Shown piece by piece: positions 42,519-51,225 of a stretch of 64,000 bases of DNA. The number at the start of each line of letters is the position of its first letter. The stretch's first letter is position 1. Location: the NCBI RefSeq assembly GCF_018499875.1, contig NZ_JAHBAY010000004.1, forward strand, positions 310,001 through 374,000, read 5' to 3'. This DNA comes from Kineosporia corallincola. Its GTDB lineage: Bacteria; Actinomycetota; Actinomycetes; Actinomycetales; Kineosporiaceae. Both the position numbers and the translations under genes were made by a program. The notes beneath the pieces were generated by a model. It saw nothing but the letters and a program-made list of their open reading frames with translations, made no database searches and was not told the origin of the DNA.

Positions 42519-43880
42519 CTAGTGCATGGGCGGACGGCCCTTGACGGCCTCGTCGACGAACTCGGCGGCCAGGTCGCGGATCTTGCGGTTGCTGTCGTTG
42601 CTCATCTTGACCAGCACGGCGAACGCCTCCTCGGCGGAGCACTGCCGGGTCAGCATGATCATCCCCTTGGCCTGGTCGATGACGGCGCGCGACGACAGTG
42701 CCTCCCGCAGTTGCTCCTGCACCTGGCGGATCTCCTGCATCGTGCGGACATCACGCACCAGCGTGCCGGCCGCCGCCACGAACGGGGCGGCCTGCCCGGC
42801 CGTCTCCTCGGTGAAGTCCTGCCCGGCGGCGTAGAGCACGAGCACACCGGCGGTCCGTTCCTCCAGCACCAGGGGCAGGGCCAGCCAGCTGCCCGGACCC
42901 TCACCGCTGCCCGTTCCGCTCCCGGCCGCTCGGTGCAGGGCCGGCCAGCGCGGGTCATCGAGCGGGTCGTGGGTGAGCACCGGTTCGCCGCTGGTGAAGG
43001 CGTCGAAGACCGGACCGGCCGCGTTCATGTACTGCACCCCGTCGGCGGCCTGGGCCGACGGCGAGGTGGAGACGATGGTGGCCGGGTCGGACGGGTCGCC
43101 GATCACGATCGACGCGGCCTGCGCCCCCGGGGTGGCGCGGGTGGCCAGCTCTGCCACGCGCCGCAGCAGCGTGCCCAGGTCGGCGTCGCCGACGCCGAGC
43201 CGCGACAGTTCCACCAGCATCTGGCGGTACAGCTCGTCGGCCGAGGCCGCGTCGGGGGCGACGGGTTGCAGCACCCACTGCACCGGCTCCCGGTCACCGG
43301 CTCGTTCGGCGGGCCAGTGAGTGACGACGACCTGGCAGGTCACCGGCTCGCCCTCGCGCGGGGTCAGGGTGATCGTGGCGATGGTCGCCTCACCCCGGAG
43401 CTTGACCGCGGCCAGGGCACCGCGTGCGGTGCGCCGGTCGGCGACGTCGATGAAGGCGAACACCGGCTTGTGCCGCTCCAGCGCCCGCATCGGCACCCGC
43501 AGCAGCTCCTCGGCCGCCGGGTTGGCCTCGACGATCGCGCCCTCGCGGTCGGTGGTGAGCACCGCGATCGGCAGCGAGCCGAGCAGCCGGCGGGTCAGGG
43601 CCCTGCCCTGCCGCTGGGCCTGCGCCGCGCTCTCCACCTCGGCCAGCTGTGCGGTCAGCTCCTCCTCGGCGAGCACCAGGTCTTCCGCGACCCGGGTCAT
43701 CGTCTCGGGCGACAGCGGCTCCCCGGCCACGGCCGACTGGCCGAACAGCGTCTCCTGGGCGGAGCGCAGCATGATCAGCGCCTCACCGAGTGCCTGACCC
43801 GGGTCCCCGCTGGTGGGCGTGTCTTCTGAGAGGACGACGGACGGCTGCTGATGGTCGGCGATCGTGTGGTTGTTCGGCAT
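42519..43880 (-). CDS. PAS-GAF-ANTAR sensor/antiterminator, proximal gene of the Che module
   Basis: A 453-residue regulator with the same domain order as the gene at 38052: an N-terminal coil (about 30-90, SAQETLFGQSAVAG and LAEEELTAQLAEVESAAQ), PAS about 95-210 (LPIAVLTTDREGAIVEANPA), GAF about 220-390 and ANTAR about 395-453 (SSRAVIDQAKGMIMLTRQCS then AEEAFAVLVKMSNDSNRK). It is the most upstream gene of the CheB-CheR cluster, 60 bp before the CheB start. The canonical ANTAR residues suggest RNA binding. No receiver domain. Its targets could be this operon or distant ones. Confidence 0.9.
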   Translation of the reverse strand: MPNNHTIADHQQPSVVLSEDTPTSGDPGQALGEALIMLRSAQETLFGQSAVAGEPLSPETMTRVAEDLVLAEEELTAQLAEVESAAQAQRQGRALTRRLLGSLPIAVLTTDREGAIVEANPAAEELLRVPMRALERHKPVFAFIDVADRRTARGALAAVKLRGEATIATITLTPREGEPVTCQVVVTHWPAERAGDREPVQWVLQPVAPDAASADELYRQMLVELSRLGVGDADLGTLLRRVAELATRATPGAQAASIVIGDPSDPATIVSTSPSAQAADGVQYMNAAGPVFDAFTSGEPVLTHDPLDDPRWPALHRAAGSGTGSGEGPGSWLALPLVLEERTAGVLVLYAAGQDFTEETAGQAAPFVAAAGTLVRDVRTMQEIRQVQEQLREALSSRAVIDQAKGMIMLTRQCSAEEAFAVLVKMSNDSNRKIRDLAAEFVDEAVKGRPPMH

Positions 43881-44049
43881 CCTGACCCTCCCGCTTCCCC
43901 GTACCGGGACACGTGTCCTGCCCGGCAGCGGTGAGCGAGGGCAGGACTCACAGTGGGCCCTGCCTCACCCGGGGAACCGGGCCTGCCCGGCATCAAGGTT
44001 ACGTGGCGTGCTCCCGTCGTCGCGAAGCCGGGTCAATGTCGGGTCGATG

Positions 44050-44466
44050 TCAGCGGGAGCGGGCGCTCGCCCGGTCGTTCGCCTTCCGGATCGCGTCCAC
44101 CAGCTCGGCCTTGGTCATCCGCGAGCGGCCACGCACCTCCAGCCGCCGGGCGACGTCCATCAGGTGCTCCTTGCCGGCGTTCGCGTTCACCCCGCCGGCC
44201 GTCTCGCGATGCGTGTCGCGCCCGCCCTCGGCCTGAGCGTCGGAGGGGCCGTTCTTCTCCTTCGGCTCCCAGCGGTCGCCCACCTTCTCGTGGGTGTGTT
44301 TGAGGGCGGCGTAGGCCACCTGGTGGGCCCGCTGTTCGTCGCCGTACTCGTCGATCGCCGAGTCGTAGGCCTTGGTGAAGGTGCGCTGCGCCTTGGCGCC
44401 GGAATGCTTCAGCGTGGAGGGCAGCTCACTCTGCTTCGGCTGCCCGCTCTTCGTGGTCTTCGGCAT
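44050..44466 (-). CDS. ChaB family protein with Rho-N/SAP-like tail
   Basis: A 138-residue protein. The ChaB domain (about 12-72) reads LPSTLKHSGAKAQRTFTKAY, EYGDEQRAHQVAYAALK and WEPKEK. After an acidic linker, the C-terminal 35 residues (HLMDVARRLEVRGRSRMTKA, then ELVDAIRKAN) form a Rho-N or SAP-like helical motif that often contacts nucleic acid. ATG 44466 follows AAAGGAA. It is the last gene of the ADH-katE-CYP152-SDR unit, 25 bp after the SDR. Function of actinobacterial ChaB proteins is unknown; in E. coli ChaB is associated with cation transport. Confidence 0.85.
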   Translation of the reverse strand: MPKTTKSGQPKQSELPSTLKHSGAKAQRTFTKAYDSAIDEYGDEQRAHQVAYAALKHTHEKVGDRWEPKEKNGPSDAQAEGGRDTHRETAGGVNANAGKEHLMDVARRLEVRGRSRMTKAELVDAIRKANDRASARSR

Positions 44467-44491
44467 GACGGGTTCCTTTCCGGTGAGGTTC

Positions 44492-45385
44492 CTAGGGAGT
44501 CGGCATACCACCGGTCACGGTCAGCGTCTCGCCCACCGTGAACCCGGACTCGGCCGAGGCCAGGTACACGTAGGCCGGCGCCAGCTCGGCCGGCTGCCCC
44601 GGCCGGCCCAGTGGGGTCTGCTGCCCGAACTCCGGCAGCTTCTGCGGCGGCTGACCGCCCGCGGCCTGCAACGGCGTCCAGACCGGGCCGGGCGCGACCA
44701 CGTTCACCCGGATGCCGCGCGGTGCCAGCTGCTGGGCCAGGGCCTTGCTGAAGGTGTTGATCGCGGCCTTGGTGGTGGCGTAGTCGACCAGCGTGGGGGA
44801 GGGGCTGTAGGCCTGTACCGAGCTGGTGTTGATGATCGCCGAGCCGGCCGGCAGGTGCGGCAGCGCCTCCTGGACGATCCAGAACATCGCGTGGATGTTG
44901 GTGCGCATGGTCAGGTCGAAGCTGTCCGAGGTGATGTCTTCCAGCTTCTCCTCGGTCTGCTGGCGCCCGGCCACGTTCACCACCAGGTCCAGCCCGCCGA
45001 GCTCGCGCACGGCGGTGCGCACCAGACCGCGGGCGAACTTCTCGTCGGCCACGTCGCCCGGGGCCAGCACCGCCCGCCGCCCGGCCTCGGTGACCAGCCG
45101 GGCCACCTCGTCGGCGTCGGGCTGTTCCTCGGGCAGGTAGGAGAGCACCAGGTCGGCTCCCTCCCGGGCGAAGGCGATCGCCACCGCCCGGCCGATGCCC
45201 GAGTCCGCGCCGGTGATCAGGGCCCGGCGCCCGCCGAGCCGCCCGGTGCCGCGGTAGCTCTTCTCGCCGTGGTCGGCCTTCGGCCGCAGCTCCCGGTCCA
45301 GGCCGGGCCCGTCCTGGTACTGCTCGTCGGGCTCCGGCATCCGGTACTGCTCGACCGGGTTGGTGAAGGTGTACTGATCCGTCAT
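44492..45385 (-). CDS. SDR family oxidoreductase (YghA/GspA39-like), paralogue of 37134
   Basis: A 297-residue enzyme with the same N-terminal extension as the SDR at 37134: KADHGEKSYRGTGRLGGR. The Rossmann motif ITGADSGIGRAVAIAFAREG, the NVAGRQ segment, catalytic serines (INTSSVQAYSPSP), YATTKAA (Tyr and Lys) and the C-terminal GRPGQPAELAPAYVYLAS are shared almost word for word. It starts 18 bp after the P450 stop and leads into ChaB, so it belongs to the catalase-P450 operon. It might process the P450's hydroxylated or aldehyde products, but that is inference. Confidence 0.88.
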   Translation of the reverse strand: MTDQYTFTNPVEQYRMPEPDEQYQDGPGLDRELRPKADHGEKSYRGTGRLGGRRALITGADSGIGRAVAIAFAREGADLVLSYLPEEQPDADEVARLVTEAGRRAVLAPGDVADEKFARGLVRTAVRELGGLDLVVNVAGRQQTEEKLEDITSDSFDLTMRTNIHAMFWIVQEALPHLPAGSAIINTSSVQAYSPSPTLVDYATTKAAINTFSKALAQQLAPRGIRVNVVAPGPVWTPLQAAGGQPPQKLPEFGQQTPLGRPGQPAELAPAYVYLASAESGFTVGETLTVTGGMPTP

Positions 45386-45403
45386 GCGAAAGTGACTCTC
45401 CTG

Positions 45404-46618
45404 TCAGGAAAAACTGGTGACGACGAAACCGCTCGCCACCCGTGCCGGGATCCGGTCGGCCCGGATGTGCAGGTTCTGCGGCGGCACCCGGTAGTGCGAG
45501 GCGGCCAGCCGCATGCTGAGCGCCTCCAGCACGCCGACCACGATGCGCTCGCCCGGGCAGCGGTGCCCGGTCTCCGGGTCGCCCGCCCCCTGCGGTACGA
45601 GATCCCATTCTCCGGGCGGGTTCTCGACGAACCGCTCGGGCCGGAAGTCGTACGGCCGGGGGAACACCCTCTCGTCGTGGTTCTGCCCGTACAGATCAGG
45701 CAGCACCATGCTGCCGCCGGGGATCGGGGTGCCGGCCCAGCCGGTGTCGCGCGCGGCCCGGCCACCGATGAACGGGGCGAACGGGTAGTAGCGGCGCACC
45801 TCGTGCTGGAAGGCGGTGGCGAAGGCGGTGTCCCCGGCGGCCAGCCGTTCCCGGTGCTGCGGCCAGAAGTGCAGGGCGTGCGCGGCGTAGGTGACGAACC
45901 AGCAGATCGCCACCGTGGGCCGCAGCACGTTGAGCACCTCGACCGCGGCGACCCGCTCCGGCAGCAGTACGCCGTCCCGGTCGCGGTGCCGCGCGATCAC
46001 CTCCAGCGCCGTGCCCTCCCGGGCCGCCAGGGTGCCGGCGCGCACCTCACGCACGATGCCGGACAGCCATCGCTCCCGGCGATAGCGGGCCGCCCGGGCC
46101 CGCCAGTGCCGGGGACCCGCCGTGGCGAAACCGTCGACCATCGCGACCAGATCGTCGCGCAGGCGGTCGATCTCGCCCTCGTCCGGATCGAGCCCGGCCC
46201 AGCCGGACACCGCCCGGGTGAGTACCCGGGCGCTCGCGTCGAACAGCACCACGCGCTCACGCCCGGCCCAGGCCGGCCGCTCGGCCTCCCACGACCGCAT
46301 CACCGCCGCGGTCAGCCCGGCCACCGACTCCGGCGGCATGAGCAGGTGGGTGAACACGGCCTTGCGGTGCCGGTGCTCCTCGCCGTCCAGGGTGTGCACC
46401 GCGCCGTGACCGAACAGGGTGGAGAGAATTGGCTCGGGCATCGCCCCGGAACGCCGGATGTTGTTCTCGTCGTAGAAGAACCGCAGGGCGTCCGATCCCT
46501 CGACGCCGGTGAAACGCAGCCCGGCCAGCCGGCCCCGGGTCGCCGCACCGCTCTCCTTCGAGCGACGGTGCGGCAACCAGAGGTAGCCCTCGCGCAGCAG
46601 GGCGGGGAGCGCGTCCAT
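45404..46618 (-). CDS. CYP152-family cytochrome P450 peroxygenase (fatty acid hydroxylase/decarboxylase)
   Basis: A 404-residue P450 that should use H2O2 directly on fatty acids. CYP152 marks are NVLRPTVAI (Arg233-Pro234, replacing the normal acid-alcohol pair and binding the carboxylate), EVRRYYPFAPFIG, LYGQNHDERVF, FRPERF and the heme loop GHRCPGE (Cys354). GHGAVHTLDGEEHRHRK places His75 where the alkene-forming OleT has His85 and the hydroxylase BS-beta has Gln85; Phe69 and Arg233 match OleT Phe79 and Arg245. Other stretches (VDGFATAGPRHWRARAAR) look more BS-beta-like. The start overlaps the catalase stop by one base (TGATG), so translation is coupled. Confidence 0.9.
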   Translation of the reverse strand: MDALPALLREGYLWLPHRRSKESGAATRGRLAGLRFTGVEGSDALRFFYDENNIRRSGAMPEPILSTLFGHGAVHTLDGEEHRHRKAVFTHLLMPPESVAGLTAAVMRSWEAERPAWAGRERVVLFDASARVLTRAVSGWAGLDPDEGEIDRLRDDLVAMVDGFATAGPRHWRARAARYRRERWLSGIVREVRAGTLAAREGTALEVIARHRDRDGVLLPERVAAVEVLNVLRPTVAICWFVTYAAHALHFWPQHRERLAAGDTAFATAFQHEVRRYYPFAPFIGGRAARDTGWAGTPIPGGSMVLPDLYGQNHDERVFPRPYDFRPERFVENPPGEWDLVPQGAGDPETGHRCPGERIVVGVLEALSMRLAASHYRVPPQNLHIRADRIPARVASGFVVTSFS

Positions 46619-48708
46619 CAGGCCGGTGCCACCGCGTCGGCCATCACCACGTCGGCGCGTTCCCACACCCGGTGCAGGCCGAGGGCGGTGACCAACTCGG
46701 CGGTGAAGGTCTTGTCGGCGGAATCGGCGTGCAGCACACCCGGGCCGTTTTCCGGGACGCCCGCACCGGTGAGCACCTCGATCCCGTCGCCCCAGGCCCC
46801 GACGGCCTTGCAGTGCCGGTACATCTCCTGGAGCAGGATCACCGTCTTGATGTCCGGCGCGTGCCCGGTGCCGTCGGCCACCAGCACCGCGTCGAACTCG
46901 ACCGAGCGGGCGGTGAGCACGGTGCGCTGCACCACCTCCCGGGACCGGCCCGAGCCGATGAACCCACCGGCCGGCGCGATCACCAGCAGCTCGGCGCCCA
47001 GCTTGGTCAGGGCCTTGCGCAGCGTGCGCAGGCCGGACAGGTCGGAGCCGGAGTCGGCGATCACGCCCACCTTGCGGCCGGCGATCGGGCCCGGCACCTC
47101 CACCACCTGCGACAGGGCGGGAGACAGTTGCACCTCGCCGACCTGCGGAATGCCCTTCGGCACGGGCAGTCCCAGGCCCTGGGCGACCACCGCGGCCAGC
47201 CCGGTGTCGACGTGGGCCAGCACGGCGAGCTCGCGTTCCTTGATCGCCTGCTCGTAGCACTTGCCCAGCTCGAAGGTGAAGGCCTCGGCCACGTGCGCCT
47301 GCTCGACCGGGGTCAGGCTGCGGTAGAACATCGCCGGCTGGGTGAAGTGGTCCTCGAACGACACCGGGTCGGCCCGCTCCACGTTGCCCTCGACCCGGCG
47401 CGGCGTCGGGGTGTAGCCGTTCTCCGGATCGGTCGCGGGCAGCCCGTCGTCCAGTGAATTGGGCTGGTACGGAGCGACTCCGGTGTGCACGGCGGTCTGG
47501 TGCATGCCGTCGCGCAGCATGTCGTTGACCGGGCAGTGCGGCCGGTTGACCGGCAGCTGGGTGAAGTTCGGCCCGCCCAGCCGGGTGAGCTGGGTGTCGA
47601 GGTAGGAGAACAACCGTGCCTGCATCAGCGGGTCGTTCGTCACCTCGATGCCCGGCACCAGGTTGCCGGTGTGGAAGGCGACCTGCTCGGTCTCGGCGAA
47701 GTAGTTGGTCGGGTTACGGTTCAGCGTGAGCCGGCCGAGCGGCTGCACCGGGGCGAGTTCCTCGGGCACGATCTTGGTCGGGTCGAGAAGGTCGATGCCC
47801 GCGAAGGTCTCGGTGCTGTCGTCGGGCATCACCTGCACGCCCAGTTCCCACTCCGGAAAGGCGCCGGCCTCGATCGCGTCGGCCAGGTCGCGGCGGTGGA
47901 AGTCGGGATCCACCCCGGCCGCGATCTGCGCCTCCTCCCAGACCAGCGAGTGCACCCCGGCCACCGGCTTCCAGTGGAACTTCACCAGCGAGCTGTTCCC
48001 CGCGGCGTCCACCAGCCGGAAGGTGTGCACCCCGAAACCCTCCATCGTGCGGTACGAGCGCGGGATGCCCCGGTCGCTCATGTTCCAGAACACGTGGTGG
48101 GTGGCCTCGGTGTGCAGCGACACGAAGTCCCAGAAGGTGTCGTGCGCCGACTGGGCCTGCGGGATCTCCCGGTCCGGGTGCGGTTTGCCGGCGTGGATGA
48201 CGTCGGGGAACTTGATCCCGTCCTGGATGAAGAACACCGGCATGTTGTTGCCGACCAGGTCGAAATTGCCCTCGTCGGTGTAGAACTTGGTGGCGAAGCC
48301 CCGGGTGTCGCGCACCGTGTCGGCTGAGCCGCGCGAGCCCAGCACGGTGGAGAATCGCACGAAAACCTCGGTCTCCCGGCCCTTCTCGGCCAGGAAGCGG
48401 GCCCGGGTGATCTTCGTGCCGTACGACCGGAACACCCCGTGCGCGGCGGCACCACGGGCGTGCACCACCCGCTCCGGAATGCGCTCGTGGTCGAAATGCG
48501 TGATCTTCTCGCGCAGATGGAAGTCTTCCATCAGCGTGGGACCGCGCCGCCCGGCCTTCAGCGAGTGGTCGGTGTCGGGCAGGCGCAGCCCCTGGGCGGT
48601 CGTCAGCACATCACCCGACTGGGCCCGGGAATCGGCCGAGCCGGACTCCGCCCCGGTGGGGCTGACCTCGTCCGGGGCACTCTGGTCGGGCTTGCGGCGA
48701 GTGGGCAT
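46618..48708 (-). CDS. katE: Large-subunit catalase KatE (HPII type)
   Basis: A 696-residue heme catalase. Distal His in RVVHARGAAAHG, Asn in DLVGNNMPVFFIQDG and the heme motif RLFSYLDTQLTRLGGPNFTQ are present. The core (about 40-520) is followed by the HPII flavodoxin/DJ-1-like C-terminal domain (about 540-690, GRKVGVIADSGSDLSGLRTL). Length matches clade 2 catalases, which are stationary-phase or stress enzymes. The ATG follows GGAG inside a purine-rich leader with a 10-bp tandem repeat (48722-48751). The upstream ADH ends 45 bp away and the downstream P450 start overlaps its stop, tying an H2O2 remover to an H2O2 user. Confidence 0.95.
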   Translation of the reverse strand: MPTRRKPDQSAPDEVSPTGAESGSADSRAQSGDVLTTAQGLRLPDTDHSLKAGRRGPTLMEDFHLREKITHFDHERIPERVVHARGAAAHGVFRSYGTKITRARFLAEKGRETEVFVRFSTVLGSRGSADTVRDTRGFATKFYTDEGNFDLVGNNMPVFFIQDGIKFPDVIHAGKPHPDREIPQAQSAHDTFWDFVSLHTEATHHVFWNMSDRGIPRSYRTMEGFGVHTFRLVDAAGNSSLVKFHWKPVAGVHSLVWEEAQIAAGVDPDFHRRDLADAIEAGAFPEWELGVQVMPDDSTETFAGIDLLDPTKIVPEELAPVQPLGRLTLNRNPTNYFAETEQVAFHTGNLVPGIEVTNDPLMQARLFSYLDTQLTRLGGPNFTQLPVNRPHCPVNDMLRDGMHQTAVHTGVAPYQPNSLDDGLPATDPENGYTPTPRRVEGNVERADPVSFEDHFTQPAMFYRSLTPVEQAHVAEAFTFELGKCYEQAIKERELAVLAHVDTGLAAVVAQGLGLPVPKGIPQVGEVQLSPALSQVVEVPGPIAGRKVGVIADSGSDLSGLRTLRKALTKLGAELLVIAPAGGFIGSGRSREVVQRTVLTARSVEFDAVLVADGTGHAPDIKTVILLQEMYRHCKAVGAWGDGIEVLTGAGVPENGPGVLHADSADKTFTAELVTALGLHRVWERADVVMADAVAPA

Positions 48709-48721
48709 TCGGATCTCCTCG

Positions 48722-48751
48722 GGTTGAAGAAGGTTGAAGAAGGGTGAAGAG
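48722..48751 (-). repeat. Three 10-bp tandem repeats before katE
   Basis: GGTTGAAGAA, GGTTGAAGAA and GGGTGAAGAG on the plus strand (48722, 48732, 48742), that is pyrimidine-rich TTCTTCAACC units in the katE mRNA leader. They fill most of the 45-bp gap between the ADH stop and the katE start. Confidence 0.8.
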
Positions 48752-48753
48752 GG

Positions 48754-49938
48754 TCAGGGCTGGAAGACGACCTTGACCATGCCGTCCTGCTTCTTCTGGA
48801 ACTCGGCGTAGGCCTCCGGGGCCTGCGACAACGGCAGCGTGTGCGTGGCGAAACCCTCCACGCCGAACGGGTCGCCGTCTTCCAGCAGCGGCAGGATCTC
48901 GGGCACCCAGCGCCACACGTTGGCCTGGCCCATCCGCAGCTGGATCTGCTTGTCGAACATGGTCATCATCGGCAGCGGGTCGGCCATCCCGCCGTACACG
49001 CCGCTGAGCGACACCGTGCCGCCGCGGCGCACCAGGTCGATGGCCAGGTGCAGGGCGTGCAGCTTGTCCACGCCGGAGGTCTGCATGAGCCGGCGGGCGA
49101 TCGGGCCGGGCAAGAAGCCGGTGGCCCGGTGGGCCAGCCCGGCACCGGGCGAGCCGTGCGCCTCCATGCCGACCGCGTCGATCACCGAGTCCGGCCCGCG
49201 GCCGTCGGTCAGGTCGCGGATCAGCTCGGTCAGGTCGTCTTCGTGCCGGCTCAGGTCAATGGTGTGCACACCGTGCGCGGCGGCGCGCTCCAGCCGCTCC
49301 GGCACCAGGTCCACGCCGATCACCTGGCGGATGCCCTGGTGCATCGCGACTCTCGTGGCCATGTCGCCGATCGGGCCCAGGCCGAGCACCACCAGCGTGC
49401 CGTCTTTCGGGGCGTTCGCGTAGCGCACGCCCTGCCAGGCGGTGGGCAGCACGTCGGACAGGAACAGGAAACGCGCGTCGGGCGGGCCGTCCGGCACCTT
49501 GATCGGCAGCGTGTCGCCGAACGGCACACGCAGGTACTCGGCCTGGCCGCCGGGCACCTGGCCGTACAGCTTGGTGTAGCCGAACAGCGAGGCGCCCATG
49601 CCCTGTTCGCGCACCTGCGTGGTCTCGCACTGCGACTGGAGTCCCTGGGAGCACATGAAGCAGGTGCCGCAGGAGATGTTGAACGGCACCACCACCCGGT
49701 CGCCCACCCGCAGGTTCCTCACCTCGGGGCCGACCTCCTCGACGACGCCCATCGGCTCGTGCCCGAGGATGTCGCCCGGGTCGAGGAAGGGCCCGAGGGG
49801 CTGGTACAGGTGCAGGTCGGATCCGCACAGGCCGCTGGAGGTCACCCGCACGATCACGTCGGTCGGGTCCTTCAGCACCGGGTCGGGTACGTCGAGGACC
49901 TGGATGTCTCGTTCGCCCTGCCATGTGACAGCTCGCAT
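48754..49938 (-). CDS. Zinc-dependent alcohol/formaldehyde dehydrogenase-like oxidoreductase
   Basis: A 394-residue MDR-superfamily enzyme. The catalytic Zn region is GLCGSDLHLYQP with GHEPMGVVEEVG. The structural Zn cysteines are CGTCFMCSQGLQSQC. The nucleotide fold has VVLGLGPIGDMATRVA followed by GVDLVPERLE, an Asp that favours NAD. The long insertion AHGSPGAGLAHRATGFLPG before the last third is typical of the glutathione-independent formaldehyde dehydrogenase / FdhA-like branch. It heads the ADH-katE-CYP152-SDR-ChaB run. Substrate is uncertain: formaldehyde, other aldehydes or alcohols. Confidence 0.86.
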   Translation of the reverse strand: MRAVTWQGERDIQVLDVPDPVLKDPTDVIVRVTSSGLCGSDLHLYQPLGPFLDPGDILGHEPMGVVEEVGPEVRNLRVGDRVVVPFNISCGTCFMCSQGLQSQCETTQVREQGMGASLFGYTKLYGQVPGGQAEYLRVPFGDTLPIKVPDGPPDARFLFLSDVLPTAWQGVRYANAPKDGTLVVLGLGPIGDMATRVAMHQGIRQVIGVDLVPERLERAAAHGVHTIDLSRHEDDLTELIRDLTDGRGPDSVIDAVGMEAHGSPGAGLAHRATGFLPGPIARRLMQTSGVDKLHALHLAIDLVRRGGTVSLSGVYGGMADPLPMMTMFDKQIQLRMGQANVWRWVPEILPLLEDGDPFGVEGFATHTLPLSQAPEAYAEFQKKQDGMVKVVFQP

Positions 49939-50105
49939 CGCTGGTCTCCGTTCCGTGGTTCAGATCGGAATCCGCGGTTTGTTTCACGGAAATGCTCATA
50001 CGGCACCGAAATCCCTGTCGGGCTGAGCTACTACGTGACTCTTCCAGATCGTGCAGGCCTCGCCACTTCAGCGCGACAAGGCAGGTGACGACGTGGTGCA
50101 ACGGG

Positions 50106-51119
50106 TCAGCGCGACACGTTCGTGCGACCGGGGTGCAGGGGCGGGAACCGCGGGTCACCGTCGCGGGCCCGCATCGACGCGAGCAGCTCGCCCAACGCGT
50201 CGAGGCTGGAATGCTCCGGTTCCCAGCCCAGTTCGCGCAGTCTGCGGGTGGACATCAGGGGCACCGAGGCGGCCAGGTCGATCCACCCGGGCTCGGTGGG
50301 CTGTAGCCGCAGCCGCCAGGTGGCGGCGGCCAGGGCCCGCAGCACGCCGAGCGGCAGCCGGGCCGTGCGTCGTCCACCAAGACTCCGGGCCAGGTCGGAC
50401 GGGTGCAACGGCGGATCGGCGGCGACGTTGAAGGCCCCACCGGCCCGGGCGTTCAGCAGGGTGCTGATCGCGCCGGCCACGTCGTCGGCGTGCACCGCCT
50501 GGAACACCAGCTCGGCGGGCAGCGGTACGACCGGCGGGCGCACCCGGCCGATCAGCCCGGTGGGCACCAGCGGCCCGAGGAAGAGCCGGGCGATCTCACC
50601 GGCGGCCGCCGCCTGGAACACCAGGCCGGGACGCACCCGGGTGAGCACGGTCTGCGGATGGTCGACCTCGAACCGGTCGAGCAGCCGCTCCACCGCCGCC
50701 TTGTGCCGGGCGTAGACCGACGCCCCCACTCCGTCTGTGGGCCAGTCCTCCTCCACCGTGCGGTCTTTCGGACCGGGAGAGTAGGCCCCGACGCTCGACA
50801 CCACGAGCAGGTGCGGCACCTGCGCGGCAGCCGCGGCGGTGAGCACATGGTCGGCGCCGATCACGTTGGTCAGCCGTAACCGCGCCTCGTCGTGCGCGGG
50901 CAGCAGCTTCCAGGCCAGGTGCACCACCGCGTCGGCGCCGGTGAACGTCTCGCTGAGCCGCTCGCGGCAGGCCGGGTCGGACAGATCGAGCTCGGCCCAC
51001 GGCGGGTCGCCCGCGGGACGGCGGCGGGAGACCCCGACCACCTCGTGCCCGAGCGTGCGCAGGCGCCGCAGCAGGGCCGACCCCAGGTTCCCGCTGGCGC
51101 CGGTGACGACGATCCTCAT
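50106..51119 (-). CDS. NAD-dependent epimerase/dehydratase (extended SDR)
   Basis: A 337-residue extended SDR. MRIVVTGASGNLGSALLRRL is the NAD-binding start; DAVVHLAWKLLP, VVSSVGAYSPG and YARHKAAVERLL (Tyr and Lys) are the catalytic marks. A long C-terminal substrate domain ends LRELGWEPEHSS. ATG 51119 is at the family start; the frame extending upstream is basic and not conserved. Substrate could be a nucleotide sugar or a small ketone; not determinable. It follows the aldehyde dehydrogenase by 106 bp on the same strand. Confidence 0.85.
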   Translation of the reverse strand: MRIVVTGASGNLGSALLRRLRTLGHEVVGVSRRRPAGDPPWAELDLSDPACRERLSETFTGADAVVHLAWKLLPAHDEARLRLTNVIGADHVLTAAAAAQVPHLLVVSSVGAYSPGPKDRTVEEDWPTDGVGASVYARHKAAVERLLDRFEVDHPQTVLTRVRPGLVFQAAAAGEIARLFLGPLVPTGLIGRVRPPVVPLPAELVFQAVHADDVAGAISTLLNARAGGAFNVAADPPLHPSDLARSLGGRRTARLPLGVLRALAAATWRLRLQPTEPGWIDLAASVPLMSTRRLRELGWEPEHSSLDALGELLASMRARDGDPRFPPLHPGRTNVSR

Positions 51120-51225
51120 GACCCGCTCCCCGCTCCGACGGCGTCCGGCCGGTGGGTTCGACCGGATGCCGCGACGGCCTCCATCCTCGCCCGGACCGCC
51201 GGGGGCGGCGACTCGCGACGTCGCG

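Noticed and set aside
44372-47257. A 961-codon open frame on the plus strand
   Set aside because: It is antisense to the SDR, P450 and catalase genes, which have full family motifs. Its translation is Gly/Arg/His/Pro-rich with no motif, an artefact of GC-rich codons.
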